Assembly (NCBI GenBank): GCA_963989245.1 | Contig: OZ022341.1 | Span: 44,474,181 to 44,538,180 of the forward strand | DNA: 64,000 nucleotides | Reading direction: 5' to 3' | Origin: Nansenia antarctica | Taxonomy: Eukaryota > Chordata > Actinopteri > Argentiniformes > Microstomatidae | Part shown: positions 10,980-21,475 of the stretch, one piece after another | How the letters are laid out: every line of letters begins with the position of its first letter | Position numbering within the stretch: the stretch's first letter is position 1 | The notes under the pieces: generated by a model | What the model saw: only the letters and a program-made list of their open reading frames with translations | The model's database searches: none | Told to the model about the DNA's origin: nothing | Translations under genes and position numbers: made by a program

Positions 10980-11412
10980 TTGATTAATTAGTGTGCTTGC
11001 AGTCGCAAATATAAAACTGAATCTGAACAGTAGTGTGAACTACATGTTGGTCACATTACCCCAAACGATAACGGTGGATGACCGATGGCCTTATTCACTT
11101 ATTCCTTCCAGCTAGAGTCTGGATCTAGCTAGAGTTAGAGTCATGTCAGATGGAGGGGCTTTTGACACGTGCATGCTGTCTGAGTCAGTCCATCCTCTCC
11201 ATGGGCGTGGGTTAGATGTGGCTACAGGCCCCACGCTTTCAACTGCCAGGCTCTCCCTCCGTCTCTCTGGGGCCTACGTCCAGGATCGGCCTGGTGACAG
11301 ACTAGACAGCATTATTAACATTGGCCATGGAATTGTCCTGCCGGAGACCGGCTGTTACCCATTGACGCATCCTGTCTGTCCATAGCTCCCGCTCTGTAGC
11401 ATCTCCACTCCT
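10980..11412. other. Downstream of integrase gene, unassigned
   Basis: GC-richer segment with an 80-codon open frame (11143-11385) that I do not recognise. It may be a decayed 3' exon or untranslated part of the Ginger gene. Confidence 0.3.
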
Positions 11413-11745
11413 CCTTATGGTGGTGACAATACCCGGTCCCTTGTGGGGGTCACTACACTCATTGGTGTGGTTATGAATGAATGAATGAATGAATGAATGA
11501 ATGGACTTTATTGTCATTGCTACAGTACAGGTACCAAACAACGAAATTTATTATCATGGTTCTGCTTGTAGAAATGCCACTATGGTGGTGACAATACCCG
11601 GTCCCTTGTGGGGGTCACTACACTCATTGGTGTGGTTATTATCATGGTTCTGCTTGTAGAAATGCCACTATGGTGGTGACAATACCCGGTCCCTTGTGGG
11701 GGTCACTACACTCCTCATTGGTGTGGTTAATCTCATGGTTCTGCT
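11413..11745. repeat. ~87-bp minisatellite, three copies
   Basis: The unit runs from TATGGTGGTGACAATACCCG to GGTTCTGCTTGTAGAAATGC. Copies begin at about 11417, 11581 and 11668. The first is split by a 75-bp LINE tail; the second and third are directly adjacent, and the third has a small CTC insertion. Confidence 0.92.
11472..11550 (-). mobile_element. LINE 3' tail insertion (~75 bp)
   Basis: (GAATG)-type repeat followed by GGACTTTATTGTCATTGCTA and on to AACGAAATTT. It is identical in layout to the 3' end of the LINE at 58427-58495. It interrupts the first minisatellite copy; the uninterrupted copies show the empty site (GTGGTTATTATCATGG), giving a 3-4 bp duplication of TTAT. Confidence 0.85.
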
Positions 11746-12131
11746 TGTTTGAGGTTTTCCCAAATAAGATATATATGTATATGTACACATGCTATATTTC
11801 GGTTAACCTACACAATGTTTTTACTTGATTCCAGCTAATTTGTGAATGAATACGTTTTTGTTTGTGTATGGTCAATCCATTTTTATGTAAATATGGTTTC
11901 ATGCTGTATTGATTTACAATAAATTCATTGCATTTCATTAAATCGTGTTGCTTTACTACAAAAAACACATCTGATTGAGGAAGACTACAAAACATTGAGA
12001 AAGGATTTGGTAAACCAAGTATTTAATGCGTCATTATGGTAAGAAGAGGGGCGTGGCCATAGTAATTAATACATCTCTACCATTCTCTGAAGAGAAAGTG
12101 ATAAAAGATAATAGGAGAAGATATGTAATGG
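11746..12131. other. AT-rich spacer with poly(A) signal
   Basis: AATAAA at 11918-11923 could end the integrase transcript. Otherwise I see nothing. Confidence 0.35.
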
Positions 12132-12516
12132 TTTTTTGATTGATTGAAAACTTTATTAGAAGATTTGCAGAAGTAGGTACATGACAGTACATATTACATA
12201 CAAGGTCAACTAACAGGATAAAAACCCAAGAAAGCCACTGGCTTATTTCAATTGGGGTCCTTGATTCTCAATTCATCGTTACATGTAAGACAGACAAAGA
12301 AAAAAAAAACTAGTACTATCTACAAGATAATACAGACAAATAACTATTACTATCTACAAGATAAAAATACATCCATCATGGGAAGAACAATACAACAAAA
12401 CATCAGGTATGTACAGCGGGTAGGACAGGTGGGGACATACACCACAGGTGGGGGCGGGGGACAAAACACAAAGTATGTACAGTGGGTAGTTCGGGTCTTT
12501 TAATCTGATTTTTGAT

Positions 12517-14079
12517 TTAGAGGGTCCAGTTATGGATTGCAGCCTCCTGTAAATGTTTTTTGAGAGTGGTTTTGAAGGTGGGCAGTGTTTTGCACTCCTT
12601 TAAGATTATAGGAAGGGCGTTCCACATTTTTACTGCATAGTTTGCAAACGAGTTTAACCCCTTGTTTGTGGTGCAACGCGGTTGAACGTGGTTCGTGGAG
12701 CTTCCTCTGGTGTTGTATGTGTGGACGTTGTTCACTTTTTGGAAGTATGTTGACAGGTACTTGGGTGTCTTTGTGGTGTAGCGTATCTTGAAGACCAGGC
12801 CCAGTGCAAGCTGCTGCACTCTGTCAACTACTCGTAGCCAATCAAGGCTCAAAAAATGAGCAGCGGTTAGATGTGTCCTAGTGTTGAGGCCTAGCAGAAG
12901 CCTAACCAGTTTATTTTGGGCTGTCTGGAGTCTTGTTTTATGGGCCTTTGTGGTTCTATAGTACCATGATGTTACGGCATAGTCGAAGTGACATTGAATG
13001 AGAGCTCCTGATAGGGTCCTCAGTGTGTTTTTACTGACAAGTGAGGATATCCTGTACAAGAATCTAGTTCTATGGTTCACTTTTTTGATTACTTTTGCTG
13101 CCATTTTATCTCCGGAAAGATTTGCCTCTAAGATGGAGCCCAGGTATGTAATATCCTCTTTTCTTGTGATATTAATGTTACCCACTTTTATTTTAAAATG
13201 TTCAGCCTTTCTGAGTTTAGATGGGGATCCGTATAGGATGGTTTCAGTTTTACCTAGGTGTATTGATAGTTTATTGTCAGCTAGCCAGATGCAGATTCTA
13301 CTCAGTTCAGTGCTTAGCGCTTTTTCCACCTGCAATATGTCCCTGTCAGAGACCAGCAGAGCCGAGTCATCCGCGAACAGGAACAAATTGCAATCACATG
13401 CTGATGACATGTCATTCACATATATTAGGAACAGTAAAGGTCCCAATATGCTTCCTTGTGGAACGCCGCAGGTCACTGGGAGGGGGGGGGACAGTGTTCC
13501 GTTCACACTAACCACCTGTTCCCTCCCCTCTAAGTAGGATTGCATCCAGCTCACCGATGTTCTATCGAACCCAATTGCTTTCAGTTTATCTAACAATATG
13601 TGGTGATCTACTGTGTCGAAGGCCTTCTGGAGGTCCAGCATGACCATGCCGCAGTATTTGCCCGAGTCCACCTCATGGTTGATGTGGTCGTTCAAATAGA
13701 GAAGGCATGTGTCAGTGGAATGGGATGTTCTGAATCCTGATTGAAATTCATACATCAGATTTTTTTCGGTAAGGTACCTATCAACCTGTTCATAAACTAT
13801 TTTTTCCATAAGTTTCGAGATGGAATTAAGAATAGAAACAGGTCGGTAGTTGCCTGGGTCTAATTTGCTTCCTTTTTTATACAGCGGGGTTACCCTTGCT
13901 ATTTTAAAGTCAAGGGGGACGTGTCCCTGTTTGATGGAGAGGTTTATTATGTGGGTGATGATTGGGGTAATGGAGGCAGCTGAGTCTTTTAGAAATCTGG
14001 CTGGAATATTGTCATGGCCCGTGGCCTTTTCTGAGTGTAGCGCGCCCAGCTTTTTAAACACCTCATCGTTTGACACCAT
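12517..14079 (-). CDS. LINE reverse transcriptase ORF2 fragment, 520 codons
   Basis: Reverse transcriptase that would copy the element's RNA at a nicked target. Motifs in order: NYRPVSIL, LDLQKAFDTVDHHILL (motif A), GVPQGSILGPLLF (motif B), FADDSAL (motif C, the catalytic DD in an FADD variant) and TYLGSILE. The C-terminal half has the LQTAQNKLVRLLL and MWNALP patterns of jockey/CR1/L2-like LINEs. The frame is intact from the first ATG to the stop, unlike the neighbouring relics, so the copy is fairly young. Upstream coding in another frame (14139-14465) shows that the true ORF is longer and carries one frameshift near 14150. The clade is not settled from sequence alone. Confidence 0.88.
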   Translation of the reverse strand: MVSNDEVFKKLGALHSEKATGHDNIPARFLKDSAASITPIITHIINLSIKQGHVPLDFKIARVTPLYKKGSKLDPGNYRPVSILNSISKLMEKIVYEQVDRYLTEKNLMYEFQSGFRTSHSTDTCLLYLNDHINHEVDSGKYCGMVMLDLQKAFDTVDHHILLDKLKAIGFDRTSVSWMQSYLEGREQVVSVNGTLSPPLPVTCGVPQGSILGPLLFLIYVNDMSSACDCNLFLFADDSALLVSDRDILQVEKALSTELSRICIWLADNKLSIHLGKTETILYGSPSKLRKAEHFKIKVGNINITRKEDITYLGSILEANLSGDKMAAKVIKKVNHRTRFLYRISSLVSKNTLRTLSGALIQCHFDYAVTSWYYRTTKAHKTRLQTAQNKLVRLLLGLNTRTHLTAAHFLSLDWLRVVDRVQQLALGLVFKIRYTTKTPKYLSTYFQKVNNVHTYNTRGSSTNHVQPRCTTNKGLNSFANYAVKMWNALPIILKECKTLPTFKTTLKKHLQEAAIHNWTL

Positions 14080-14138
14080 GGAGAGTTTAAAATCATCTTT
14101 GCGTACACCCAGTTTATTGTAGAACGCACGGATGTGCT

Positions 14139-14465
14139 CTACAGTACACCATAACGCCCTGAGTGGGGTGGTAGATTGTTAACTAATTTAGTGGCTATGG
14201 TTGTAAAGAAAGTGTTTAAGCACTTAGCCACATCCAGCTTGTCTGTAAGGAGAGAATCTCCAGATTTTATGCTGATGTTTGTAGACCTGGTTTTGAGTTT
14301 TTGACTGCAACCTAGTTGGCTATTAAGTAGCTTCCAAAGGTCACGTGGTTTGTTTAAGTTTTCTTCGATTTTGTTATCGAGGTATTCTTTCTTAGCAGAT
14401 TTGGTCATGGTAATTACCTGATTGCATAGTTTGTTGCATTGTTTTTTTAATTTGGGTTGGCCCTA
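14139..14465 (-). pseudogene. N-terminal extension of the LINE ORF, frameshifted
   Basis: The frame includes MTKSAKKEYLDNKIEENLNK and CLNTFFTTIATKL, typical of the linker between endonuclease and RT. It is open upstream to the truncation point at 14465 and falls out of frame with the RT near 14150. Confidence 0.7.
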
Positions 14466-14801
14466 TTACATTAACCATAGCTAAAGGTAATGCATCTTTT
14501 TTTCATTTCATACCTATTAGTTTACTCTAACGAATTAAAATGATTAACAAGCATTAATGGCACAGAGAATGCAGAGATGTGTCTATATACAAAGGGTTGA
14601 CATATATGTTATTATTCTTATTATTATTATTATTATTACTTTATTATCACATAACAGCTATTTGAAGCAAACTATGGAAAATGTATAACAGTGAAATACA
14701 TTCTTAGAAATGTCTACGGTGTCATGATTACAAAGATACCACTTGAACACACACACTGTGACACATTGGTCACACGCGCGGGCACAAGCGCGATGCGCGC
14801 G

Positions 14802-14802
<1 letters not shown>
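14466..14802. other. AT-rich spacer with short (TTA)n
   Basis: A (TTA)n run at about 14612-14637. No gene. Confidence 0.5.
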
Positions 14803-14863
<61 letters not shown>

Positions 14864-14869
14864 CACACA
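14803..14869. repeat. (CA)n microsatellite inside the right Ginger end
   Basis: A pure CA run preceded by a CG-rich patch (CGCGCGGGCACAAGCGCGAT). Confidence 0.95.
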
Positions 14870-14890
14870 GTTTCAGATCTACTAACGGGT

Positions 14891-14951
14891 CTTCGTTGTC
14901 ATCGTTGGCATCGTTGGCATCGCGAATCATAGCGAATCATAGCGAATCATA
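14891..14951. repeat. Subterminal short tandem repeats
   Basis: CGTTGGCAT twice, then GCGAATCATA three times, running directly into the right terminal repeat. The left end has only one copy of the equivalent GATTCGC motif. Confidence 0.75.
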
Positions 14952-15040
14952 GCGCTACCTATGGCCGGAAAGGGCAGAACCTATAACCGGAACTGGTAGG
15001 GTAGGAAAAACCTCCAGGGTAGGAAAATCCGGTACTTACA
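14941..15040 (-). repeat. Right terminal inverted repeat of Ginger element
   Basis: Reverse complement of 4793-4892 over 100 bp. It is followed directly by the CCGG target duplication at 15041-15044. Confidence 0.9.
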
Positions 15041-15363
15041 CCGGTGTTCCTGCCCTAATTAACGTAAGCTAGAATGGCAAATCTCACAGCTCTAATGCTC
15101 GCGCTGGGTATTAGCGGCATTCCGTTTTTCTGTTCTGCATTATTGTTATAATTTAAGTATTCAGAAGGAGGAATTCATGAGGATTAATATTAGGATAAAT
15201 GTGATTTTTCACTGTTAAAAAGGTTTTTTGGCGTTTAAGATATTAAATGATTTCTTGCCCATGGCTGTCTTTGTGAATGTCAGCATACATAGACAAATCG
15301 ATTAATCGTTCATACCACCCACTGAGTAATCAACCATGAACATGAATAGTTATGCACATCCCT

Positions 15364-15666
15364 AAAATGAACTACTATGTTTTTCCCTTGTTTTTTTGTT
15401 AGTTTTTTCCTCAGCAGCAAAGAGTTTAACGCAGGGAGCACCACTTACGTGGGTCGATATTGAAGAGATTCTGCCATCCACTTCCGTATAACCACATGGC
15501 GGGTGGAGAGAAGAGGGGAGGAGAAGAGACTATTGATTGTGTCACCTCTCTTCAGACCAGGGGGCTGAAGGACTCCCAGCCAGGCAGCCACTCCAACATG
15601 TAAAAGGGCCATCTGTGAAGCAGGGGGAGGCTGGAGGGAGGGACGCTCAAAGATTTGCAAACCTGA

Positions 15667-15671
<5 letters not shown>
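15364..15671. other. No recognised feature
   Basis: No gene or repeat supported. Confidence 0.45.

Positions 15672-15757
<86 letters not shown>
15672..15757. repeat. (CA)n microsatellite, ~86 bp
   Basis: A pure CA run. Confidence 0.97.
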
Positions 15758-15760
<3 letters not shown>

Positions 15761-17784
15761 TCTATCTTCCTCAAGTCTTTATCCATGTATCCATTTCCAT
15801 GTACAGTATGCATGTCCAGAACATATTGATATGTATTCATGTCTGTCCACAAGGAAAGTCACAAGTCTTACAGAGCAAATCCAGATGCTCCTCACATCTA
15901 GCTGTAATGCCGAAGTGAGCATCTTCGTTGTGTCAGATTGTTTTGTTTGTTTGATACAGATCAGTGTCATGGACTTATTATTTTCCATTCAGCAATCATT
16001 TTTGAAATCTCCCTGTCTAGTAGATACTGTAGGCCTGCCTTGGTGATAAAATACTGTGTACTTGTTTTCCAGAATGTATAGCCAAGTGTATCACACCTCT
16101 TTGAGCAGTTCTGTAATGTATTTAAATGCAGTAGTTAGACTCTGGTTGCTGTGGCAACGGCAGTTTGAAGATCGCAGCCCAGCTGGCTACTCTAGAGCTG
16201 CTTTACTGAGAATAACTGTTATCTCAACGGCATACTCATCATTTGCTTTTGCATCGCCCCTCCACTTATCTGAGAAAGGCAATTCAAACTCATATCCATT
16301 ATAAAAAAGACAAATAATGTGCTTATTTAATAGACATGTCAAAATTACTGTAGCTAAATAGTTCATTACGTTCTTATCTATTGATTTGTTTTGCTCTCTT
16401 TCTTTGTCAGAAAGCCAAATGAGCTCACTTGAGAATGTTTTACTGAAGCAGGACAGGTGCATTTAGGTGAGAAGAGGCTATAGCCCATGAGACTTTGTCC
16501 ACCTGAGTGGTGTTTTAGCATAATGAAGGCCCTTTGTGATTGGACCACAATTACAGCGTAATCTCAGCTAATGGTTCTGAAGAGGTTCTGAACAGTATAT
16601 ATTAAATATATAGGATAGATAGGAAAGAGCTATTCTTTTGCCCTCGTCGTGCCAATTTCAGGGGGCACTTTTGGAACTTTTGTGGCCATTTTTGTCCCGA
16701 ACCTGATTCCGACCCTGATTCAGTCTGCAGTCTGAAACACACTCTTTCATAATCATCCTTCACACAAAGACAGGCTTAAATGAGAGATGGAAATCTATAT
16801 CAAGCAGGGAAATAATTGCACAAAGCAAAGAAGAGCGTGAATCAATAGTCCGGCGCAACCGTGGAGCAAAAGATTAAGTCTGCTTGTTAAGGAAGGAGCC
16901 ACATGTTAATCCAGCATAGCTTTTATTTGAATTCCGGTGAGCTAATTGGATATGTTGAATAAATACTAGGCAGATAGTGATGAAAGCTATCTGACCTCTT
17001 TATTTATAGCTCTAGAATCTAGCACTAATGAATGACATGTCATGTAGCTACATAGTTCTGCACTCATCCAATGTACCTATAATGTACCTGCGTATAAGTA
17101 CAGGGGAGGATGATTCAGCCAGGTAAACATCGCATCAATCAAATCTATTGATAGCTCATGGTTTGAACACACTAAAAGGCTGTCAGAGCCTTAATCAAAG
17201 ATGACTACGCATGATCAGTCTGTTTGTTAATAAAAATGTCCTGCCCACTTCAATATAAAAAAAAACACCCACAAGAAAATAGGTTCCTGTCCTACTTTAG
17301 TTTGTCTGAAGTCTTCTCATCAGCAGAGCCACTTGAGGTCATTGAGAAACAATGGCTGGGCTGATGGTAAGGAGACGGCGGGGCTCCATGGTACGTGTAT
17401 ACGATAATAAGAGTTCTCGCCTGAGCTTTTTGAGCATGCTGGATTGCATTAGCCACCTTGTCAGGTTAGAGACAGAGTCTGTCCACCCACTGACCTGTTG
17501 TGTGAGATGTAATTACCCACTGCCATTCCTCTCCCCATGCTACAGGTAATTGATGCTTATTTGCTGAGGAAGGGTTGAAAATCTGTATTGATTGTCACCT
17601 TAAGTAGGCCAAGTTTATCGCCAGGTCCTCTTCCTCCTCGTCCCCATCCCCTCGGAATCAATACACATTTCACCAAACAATGTCCTTCAGCCTGCTTCCA
17701 GATTTGAGGTACTGAAGCCGAACTTGCACCTACTAACTCAAAACCTTGGAAGGATAGCATAGCCCCCAGCAGGCCCCAGTAACT
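15758..17784. other. No recognised feature (2 kb)
   Basis: Unique-looking sequence. No open frame has a family resemblance and I see no clear repeat. Confidence 0.5.
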
Positions 17785-17824
17785 ACACTGAACAAACATA
17801 TAAACGCAACACTTTTGTTTTTGA
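17785..17824. mobile_element. Tc1-like transposon end fragment
   Basis: The segment around ACATATAAACGCAACACTTT resembles the widespread fish Tc1-type terminus CTGAACAAAAATATAAACGC. Only this end is present. Confidence 0.4.
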
Positions 17825-17827
17825 ACT

Positions 17828-18062
17828 GACTTATATAGCGCCTTATTCCAAAGCGCTTTACAATGGCCTCTCACACATTCCTCTCACACATTCACACACC
17901 AATGGCGGCAAGCTACACATGCAAGGCGCCGGCCCGCTCATTGGGAGCAATTTGGGGTTCAGTGTCTTGCCGGGGTTCAGTGTGGCTAGCCGGGGTTCGA
18001 ACGATCTGCCTACCTTGCGATCATTAGACGCCGGCTCTACCTCCTGCGCCACAGCCGCCCAC
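17828..18062 (-). mobile_element. tRNA-derived V-type SINE
   Basis: On the - strand it begins GGGCGGCTGTGGCGCAGGAG, a tRNA-like head with an A box. A B-box-like GTTCGAACCCC follows, then the conserved body CAAGACACTGAACCCC, and finally a tail with AAAGCGCTTTGG and GGCGCTATATAAG. This order of head, conserved body and LINE-like tail is that of vertebrate V-SINEs. Its head abuts the (GT)n repeat at 18063. Confidence 0.8.
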
Positions 18063-18094
18063 GTGTGTGTGTGTGTGTGTGTTTGTGTGTTTGT
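18063..18094. repeat. (GT)n tract upstream of RLE LINE
   Basis: GT repeats with TTT interruptions, joined directly to LINE coding sequence. Confidence 0.9.
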
Positions 18095-18518
18095 TGTTGT
18101 CGATGAGGACAGTAGAGAGGTCATCATTTTGGAAGTGGGTTGCGCGTTTGACTACATCCTAGAAGAGGCCTTTCTTACCAAAGTTGTGAAGTACCATCCA
18201 CTCAAAGATGCCATTGTACAGCTTGGGTACAAATGTAAATTTTTAGTGTTTATATTTGGAAGCCTTGGTAATGTCCACAGACTAGTCGTCAGGGGGTTGC
18301 AGATGGCAGGAATTCCCAAGCCTAAAGCAAAGGCTGTGGCAAAATTCTGCTCAATATCTGCAATAATAGGCAGCCGCCACATATGGAGGAGACGCTGCTA
18401 CCTGTACCCATAGACAGATTGTAAAGCTTGAATTATCGAGTGTCCTATGCTGGTGCAACTAATACTGTTTGTGTTCAAGAATGTTATTGTAAAATGTGAA
18501 CGCAAATAAAGATATTAA

Positions 18519-18520
<2 letters not shown>
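18095..18520 (+). pseudogene. 5'-truncated RLE-type LINE, C-terminal endonuclease region
   Basis: The open frame runs to a stop at 18411-18413 and gives EVGCAFDYILEE, KVVKYHPL, YKCKFLVFIFGSLG and a C-terminus IGSRHIWRRRCYLYP. It aligns along its length with the copy at 54850-55716. The E and K positions match the restriction-like endonuclease of R2/R4/Dong-type LINEs (PD..D/ExK fold). The 3' untranslated region ends with AATAAAGATATTAAA, then (TG)n. Only about 420 bp remain and the upstream PD motif is cut away. Confidence 0.75.

Positions 18521-18560
<40 letters not shown>
18521..18560. repeat. (GT)n tract downstream of RLE LINE
   Basis: A pure 40-bp run directly after the LINE 3' end. Confidence 0.95.
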
Positions 18561-18561
<1 letters not shown>

Positions 18562-21444
18562 TTAGGCCTGGCACTGCAACCTCATAGCTATATTTCCTTT
18601 GGCAATTTGAAATCTAAATGGACTTTTTTTAATCAAAATTGACTTTTTATCAATCACATGCAAACCAGAGAGTCTGAGTCTGGGTTGGAGCTCTCTCCTG
18701 TAAGAATAGGATACAGGATTAGAAACAACATGAGAACAAGTGCTGCTTCCATAGAAGTAACACCACATCTCTGGCCTGGCCTTCTCCAAATACAGAACAT
18801 GAACTCAAAAGATCCTCACCCATTGGATTCAAGGGCCACAGTGTTAAATTAAAGAAGCAGGAGGTCAGGCTGTATGAAGTGACAGTCAGCTGGTTGTCTG
18901 CCTGTGGCCCTGTCCTGAGGTTTTATGCTGCTCTATCCATCATGTTGTCATTTTCAAGATTTATTTAGTTGGTTAAACAGACTGCATATTCTTTCAATAT
19001 TTTGTTCGTCTTTTCACCTATTTATTTGATGACTTCACCAAATCGTAATGCTTTGTAATTAATTTAGTGTAATGCGATTTACCCCACAGGTTACTTTACT
19101 GTTTTACCCCACAGGGACACTACAGCAGCATTAATTTATTTATTTTCTCATGGAAAACACTGGATGTTATCACACAAAGAGAGAGAGAGGTATAGAGGGT
19201 CCATTCTTCATTGCAAGATGGGTGATGGGTGCAGTCCAGAAAAATGGGAGGTTGGAAGATAATGGTTAAATGGCAAAGCATCATACTTGAGAGGTAATGG
19301 ACTTGAATGACTCCTTTTCGCTATTTAGTTTTAGCACTCTTCACTGAATAAAACACAAACTATTTTGGTAAGGGTTTTGAGTGAAAGAGCCAGAGCCTAA
19401 TTACCTTGCAGCCATGAAAAAAGACATTCCATGGCCAACTGAGTGACAGGGCAGGGAAATGGCACTATAAAACAGATGGATTATGGCTAATGCCAAATAC
19501 AAATGTACTGAGTTAAACCATGTACTATACACTAAACAGTTGCAATAGCATTATACTGTACATGAGTGGCAAAGTAATATCTGCTGTATCTTGATGGGGC
19601 ATGAATGTACTACGACATGACAGTGTGCATAACAGTACTGTATTGTAGTCTTAAAGCTGTGTTAAACCTACTGCATGTTTGGAGTAGATCTGTGGTGGTG
19701 TGTGTGTGTGTGATCCCGAGAAGGATGAAAGCAGCGATGCCAACTCACTCAGGTCACACAGCTCCTCTCTGGCCTGGAGGACATTTCTATTTTTCATTCC
19801 CCAAACAAAGATGAAAACGTGCACTCCTTCCCATCATCCTCCTCTCTTCTCAGGTACCCTGGGTAGAGTGAGTCAGGGGGCGATCAGCATCTCTCTTTGT
19901 CTACATCATGTTAGTGAGAGAATGGAGCAGATGAGAATGAAACAAAGAGAAGGTCAGAGTCTGTTACCTCTGCTGGTACAGAGAATACTGGTCGGCCAGC
20001 TGAAATATTTAAAAAGTGACTGTTGGGGTGTTGGATTATTTGTGTTGTTTATAAAACAGACTGCAGAATTTACACTGAACTTGATACAATGTGGAATCCT
20101 AGTGTTTGATAGACGTGTACACTATACAATTCCAATTGAAGCACAATTATTCCAGTGGCAAGTCTTGCTCACTCAAAATGCCAAATATGCCAGACTCAAA
20201 ATAAGCAATTAACAAACACCTGAATTCATTCAGATGTTCTGCATTGCCTTTTCTTTCTTTTTTTTCAAAAGTTTGTGAAGGGTCATTCTTTCTTAATTAA
20301 ATTGCTCAACATTTACATACCGGTACTCTCTCGTAGTGAGAGCTAAAACTTTTTCTCTCATGGTACAAGTTATACTTGAGAATCTCTGTGTCCGTCCACA
20401 TCCCTAGCACAGAGCAGGGAAAGGGAACACATCTTCTCTGACACTTACAACTGATTTCAGAACTAAGGCAGGTACTGTAGTACTTCATTACATGCAGTGA
20501 GAGTTCTTTGAATCAGGATAAACTCACAACTGAACTCCCCTCGCGATGATTAAAGACAAGGAAGAGAGAGGATTGAGAGGAGATACACACTCTGCATTCT
20601 AATTGATTGGCACAGACAAACCTGAGATGCACATCTGGCTTTCCATTGTGTTAATCTATTAATCGGAACATAAAAATAGAGCGAGTAGAACAGAATGTTT
20701 ATTTACCCATTCACATCAACATTCCATTGTGTGTGTACCGACATCCATCTTTTGTGTACAAGCCAATTGTCTGAGGGGCAGTGTATGCTCCATGAATTAT
20801 ATTTCTATGACATCCATCCATATATTATAATGTGCTTTCTTGCACCTGTGGCCTCAATTTTCCTTCCGCTAAATAGATATAGTTATATTTCCTGCTACGT
20901 GGGCTGAATAATGTCCTGTGGGTTGTCGAGGATGTGATACTCCCTGTTTTAGCCTCTCTTTGTCAGTAATTAGGCTGGGGACCAACAGAAGAGGCAGCCC
21001 ACTGTGCTGGGGAGGGCTGGTGGGCAGGCACCCTCTGATGGCTGCTGATGAGTGGGGGAGCATCTCCAGCCACTGGGGTGAGAGTTGGCAGGGTCTAGTT
21101 CTTTCCAGATGGGGCTTCATCTGGCCCTCCCCTCCCCACTCTTCAGACCCTCTCCCCTGCACACAAGAGGAGAGAGCATCCCTGGAATCCCCAGGCCAAA
21201 TCATCAATTCCAAATAGAGATGATAGGTGTCTGTCTGGTGGAGCATCAAAACCAGGCTTGATTGCCAGGCATCTTGGAGAGAGAGAGAGAGAGAGAGAGA
21301 TCCAACACTGACATTTAGGGTTTGACTGAAGGCCAGGTTGTGGAAAAGGTTATATGTTTAGACTTTTTATAAAATATCACAAAAAAAGAACAGGGGGGAA
21401 TAGAATAGCGGAATAGGAATAAGAATACACATATATACTGTATA

Positions 21445-21475
<31 letters not shown>

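Larger units (their letters stand above)
12132..14465 (-). mobile_element. 5'-truncated non-LTR retrotransposon (LINE)
   Basis: Reads on the - strand. It begins abruptly at about 14465 in the linker before the reverse transcriptase, so the endonuclease region is absent. It runs through the RT frame and ends with AATAAAG and a TTCAATCAATCA tail at about 12132. It lies wholly inside the Ginger element and so arrived after it. The 3' untranslated region has short duplicated pieces (CTACAAGATAA at about 12319 and 12354). Confidence 0.85.
4793..15040. mobile_element. Ginger-type DNA transposon, 10,248 bp
   Basis: Seen directly: 100-bp terminal inverted repeats (4793-4892 and 14941-15040), termini TGTAGGTA... 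and ...TACTTACA, and an identical 4-bp CCGG on both sides (4789-4792 and 15041-15044). Known of the family: Ginger1 elements start with TGTNR, make 4-bp target duplications and encode a Gypsy-like integrase, often split by introns. The integrase gene at 8258-10979 fits. The element also holds a divergent second gene, internal inverted repeats, a GA array, a minisatellite, a LINE and a CA array. Later insertions account for at least 2.3 kb. The call is firm; whether every internal part belongs to the original element is not. Confidence 0.85.
4264..15363. mobile_element. Possible hAT-like host element of the Ginger insertion
   Basis: The left side begins CTGGGGATGGG and soon reaches TTAATCGATTAATCG (about 4288-4302). 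The right side contains CGATTAATCG (about 15299-15308) and ends CACATCCCT, giving loosely inverted ends built on GGGATG and on the CGATTAATCG palindrome. The flanks are AAAATGAG (4256-4263) and AAAATGAA (15364-15371), a 7/8 match that fits an aged 8-bp hAT target duplication. This would make the Ginger element a nested insertion. The termini are diverged, so the call is tentative. Confidence 0.35.

Noticed and set aside
11143..11385. 80-codon frame downstream of the integrase
   Set aside because: No recognisable motif and no splice context. Noted only as unassigned sequence.
12998..13537. 179-codon + strand frame
   Set aside because: Shadow of the reverse transcriptase coded on the opposite strand.
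17960..18060. tRNA gene
   Set aside because: The A and B boxes belong to the head of a V-type SINE that continues into the conserved body and tail; there is no intact cloverleaf.
19080..19120. Short inverted or direct ACCCCACAGG repeats as a regulatory site
   Set aside because: Only two short direct copies; not distinguishable from chance.
20869..21249. 126-codon - strand frame and its 99-codon antisense partner
   Set aside because: Low-complexity, no family resemblance, and no splice or conservation evidence.
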